Below are positions 62,202 to 64,000 of a DNA stretch of 64,000 nt, in pieces. The stretch is from positions 3,720,001 to 3,784,000 of the forward strand of contig NZ_JAUSUZ010000001.1 in the NCBI RefSeq assembly GCF_030813715.1, written 5' to 3'. The position numbers and the translations under genes are program-made. Below the pieces are notes generated by a model, which worked only from the letters and a program-made list of their open reading frames with translations, was not told the origin of the DNA and ran no database searches. Source of the stretch: Catenuloplanes indicus (GTDB taxonomy: Bacteria > Actinomycetota > Actinomycetes > Mycobacteriales > Micromonosporaceae). How positions within the stretch are numbered: position 1 is the first letter of the stretch; every line of letters begins with the position of its first letter.

Positions 62202-63203
62202 TCAGTTCCCCGTGAGTGTCTCGGAAGCCAGCTGCGTGCCGTCGTACCCGGATTTCGGCGCGGCCGCCGCCTCCGGGTCGTACACGTCCGGCTCCAGGTA
62301 GATGATCCGGGCGATCGGCACGGCCGCCCGGATGCGCGCCTCCGCCTCGTTGATGTGCCGGGTCACGTCCGCCGCGGTCTCGGTCGCGTCCACCGCGAAC
62401 TTCGCTGCGACCAGCAGCTCCTCCGGGCCGAGATGCATGGTGCGCATGTGGATGATCTGCCGGACCGCGGCGCCGTCCAGCAGCGCGCGCTCGATCGCGG
62501 CCTGGTCCGGCGCGGACGCGCCCTCGCCGAGCAGCAGGCTCTTCGTCTCGACCGCCAGGATGATCGCGATGCAGACCAGCAGCACGCCGATCGCGCCGGT
62601 GCCGAGCGCGTCCCACACGCCGTGGCCGGTGATCAGCGTGAGACCGACGCCGAGGAGCGCCAGGACCAGGCCGATCAGCGCGCCGAAGTCCTCCAGCAGC
62701 ACGACCGGCAGCTCCGGCGCCTTGGCGCGGCGGATGAACTGCCGCCACGAGGCGTCGCCACGGGTGTGGTTGGACTCCTTGATCGCGGTGCGGAACGAGA
62801 AGCCCTCCATGCAGATCGCGGCGACCAGCACCGCGACCGGCACCCAGTGCCACGACGTGATGGCGCCGTGGTTCGGGTCGGTGTGCGCCTCGTGCCACTT
62901 GTGGTAGGCCTCGTACAGCGCGAACAGCCCGCCCAGCGAGAACAGCACGATCGAGACGATGAACGCGTAGATGTAGCGCTCCCGGCCGTACCCGAACGGG
63001 TGGGCCGGCGTCGCTGCCCGGCGGGCTCGTCGCCCGCCGAGCAGCAGCAGCGCCTGATTACCCGAGTCGGCGACCGAGTGGATCGACTCGGCCAGCATCG
63101 ACGAGGACTGTGTCAGCAGGAACGCGACGAACTTCGTGGCCGCGATGCCCAGGTTCGCGGCCAGCGCCGCGATGATCGCCTTGCCGCCCTCGCCGGTGCT
63201 CAT
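62202..63203 (-). CDS. cation diffusion facilitator (CDF) transporter
   Basis: A 333-residue CDF exporter. Six membrane helices: the first pair contains LAANLGIAATKFVAFLL and SSSMLAESIHSVADSGNQALLLLGG with the metal-site His/Asp, and later helices include LLEDFGALIGLVLALLGVGL. A cytoplasmic C-terminal domain (about 225-333) has MHLGPEELLVAAKF and INEAEARIRAAVP. It probably exports Zn2+ or another divalent cation. It is placed between a SIS-domain gene and manA in the same orientation, unlike the mycobacterial order where those two adjoin. Confidence 0.93.
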   Translation of the reverse strand: MSTGEGGKAIIAALAANLGIAATKFVAFLLTQSSSMLAESIHSVADSGNQALLLLGGRRARRAATPAHPFGYGRERYIYAFIVSIVLFSLGGLFALYEAYHKWHEAHTDPNHGAITSWHWVPVAVLVAAICMEGFSFRTAIKESNHTRGDASWRQFIRRAKAPELPVVLLEDFGALIGLVLALLGVGLTLITGHGVWDALGTGAIGVLLVCIAIILAVETKSLLLGEGASAPDQAAIERALLDGAAVRQIIHMRTMHLGPEELLVAAKFAVDATETAADVTRHINEAEARIRAAVPIARIIYLEPDVYDPEAAAAPKSGYDGTQLASETLTGN

Positions 63204-63206
63204 CGG

Positions 63207-64000
63207 TCAGTTGATCCCTTCGGTGCGGATCGGGTTGGCCAGTTCCTTCATCTCGGAGATCGCCGGCACCGCCATCGGGTCGAGACCGTGCGCCAGCGCC
63301 AGGTAGATCGACGCGAAGTCCGGGACCGCGATCAGCGACGCCAGCCGCTCCAGCGTGGAGCCGCCCTCCGCGGTCACCACGTCGCAGCGCACGCCACGTC
63401 GTTCCGCGAGCGTCTGCACCGCGTCCGCGCGCCGCTCCTCGACCGCGACCGGCTCGTCGTTCGCCTCCTGCGGGTCGATGCCGCCGTCGCGCAGCAGCAC
63501 GATCCGCAGCCGGGTCTGGTCTCCCTCGTCCTCCGGGTCGGCGAAGATGTCCCGCTCACCCTCGACCAGGCCGCCGAAGACGCCGTCGAGCAGGCCCACC
63601 CGGCCGCGGCCGGCCTCACCGAGACCGCCGGCGACCACCGGGTACCGTGCGTTCGCGGAGAGCGTGTCGGCGAACCGGCGCGCGGCCACGGTGGCCAGCG
63701 GCGACGAGCCCCAGACGATCGGCACCGAGCCGGCCAGGCCGAGCGCCAGCGACTTCGCCGGGTTGACGAACGACTCCAGGCCGGGGCGGCAGCGGTCCGC
63801 GTCCGTGTCCAGCCGGGTCGCGGTCTCCGCCAGGTCGGCCTCGTTGATCTTCACGAGGTCGAGCTGCCGCGCGGCCAGCAGCACCGGTACGGCCAGCGAC
63901 CACAGGCTGGCGCGGGCCGGTGCGCGGCGCGGCACGCCGATGAACGGCGCACGGGCCGACTCGGCGATCGACTGCAGCCGGGAGTCCGGCGCGCCGATCG
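63207..64000 (-). CDS. SIS-domain phosphosugar isomerase (partial)
   Basis: The C-terminal 264 codons of a gene that enters from the right edge; the frame is open to 64000 with no stop. SIS-type features: the hydrophobic strand SVPIVWGSSPLATVAARRF, NARYPVVAGGLGEAGRG, LRIVLLRDGG, and a terminal VPAISEMKELANPIR. It resembles the bifunctional phosphoglucose/phosphomannose isomerase family and the mycobacterial Rv3256c position beside manA. It ends three bases before the CDF start on the same strand. The N-terminal SIS half is outside the window. Confidence 0.85.
   Translation of the reverse strand, partial: IGAPDSRLQSIAESARAPFIGVPRRAPARASLWSLAVPVLLAARQLDLVKINEADLAETATRLDTDADRCRPGLESFVNPAKSLALGLAGSVPIVWGSSPLATVAARRFADTLSANARYPVVAGGLGEAGRGRVGLLDGVFGGLVEGERDIFADPEDEGDQTRLRIVLLRDGGIDPQEANDEPVAVEERRADAVQTLAERRGVRCDVVTAEGGSTLERLASLIAVPDFASIYLALAHGLDPMAVPAISEMKELANPIRTEGIN

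Overview
The window is very GC-rich, densely packed, and shows actinobacterial gene orders throughout: ssrA-smpB beside ftsEX-prfB, and a block secA-hpf-comF-lpqB-mtrB-mtrA with ahcY, manA and a SIS-domain gene further on. It resembles the corresponding Mycobacterium tuberculosis region, but the accessory genes (DUF6928, DUF6912, a SARP/NB-ARC regulator, XRE-DUF5753/DUF397 pairs, an Rv3235-like protein) and many GTG/TTG starts point to a filamentous actinomycete, most likely Micromonosporaceae (Actinoplanes/Catenuloplanes-like). This placement is inference from gene content; no 16S gene is present.

Layout. 1-3100: a lower-GC accessory edge. It holds the N-terminus of a NERD/PglW-like protein running off the window, two unrecognised proteins facing each other, a truncated XRE regulator joined to a frameshifted serine-recombinase tail, and a tRNA-Ala(GGC) gene. 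It reads as a decayed element, possibly part of a defence island, at a tRNA. 3176-22100: accessory metabolism and regulation. This includes YqgE, lipoproteins, a flavin reductase pair, two STAND ATPase regulators, an SDR/MmyB pair, a FAD monooxygenase, a hydrolase and TetR with a clear operator, a phosphodiesterase, a Rieske membrane protein, and tandem methyltransferases. 22244-29649: ribosome rescue and division: terminator-like repeats, tmRNA, CBM2 protein, smpB, M23 peptidase, ftsX, ftsE, prfB, and a PadR regulator. 29930-38151: a Ser/Thr kinase, a helicase-associated WYL protein, membrane and small regulatory genes, and an Rv3235-like gene. 38208-50258: a minisatellite tract, secA, two double-GNAT proteins, hpf, a ComF-type phosphoribosyltransferase, lpqB, mtrB and mtrA. 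50451-57777: an envelope-type operon (membrane protein, DUF4129, DUF4350, MoxR, DUF58) followed by divergent SpoIIM and RDD genes. 57821-64000: DUF397/XRE pair, ahcY behind a structured leader, manA, a cation-efflux gene and a truncated SIS-domain isomerase.

How the parts work together. tmRNA, SmpB and RF2 cover translation termination and rescue. FtsE/FtsX probably activate the neighbouring coiled-coil M23 hydrolase at the septum. MtrAB-LpqB senses the envelope, with SecA and the MoxR-DUF58 operon close by. AhcY recycles S-adenosylhomocysteine, and ManA with the SIS protein supplies mannose phosphates.

The most distinctive non-coding signals are: a dispersed extragenic repeat family sharing the 19-mer GCTCCCGCGGGCACCGGTC at four places, with three further diverged or inverted copies; a duplicated 57-bp terminator block that includes the 3' tip of tmRNA; and a leader upstream of ahcY with nested and competing stems.
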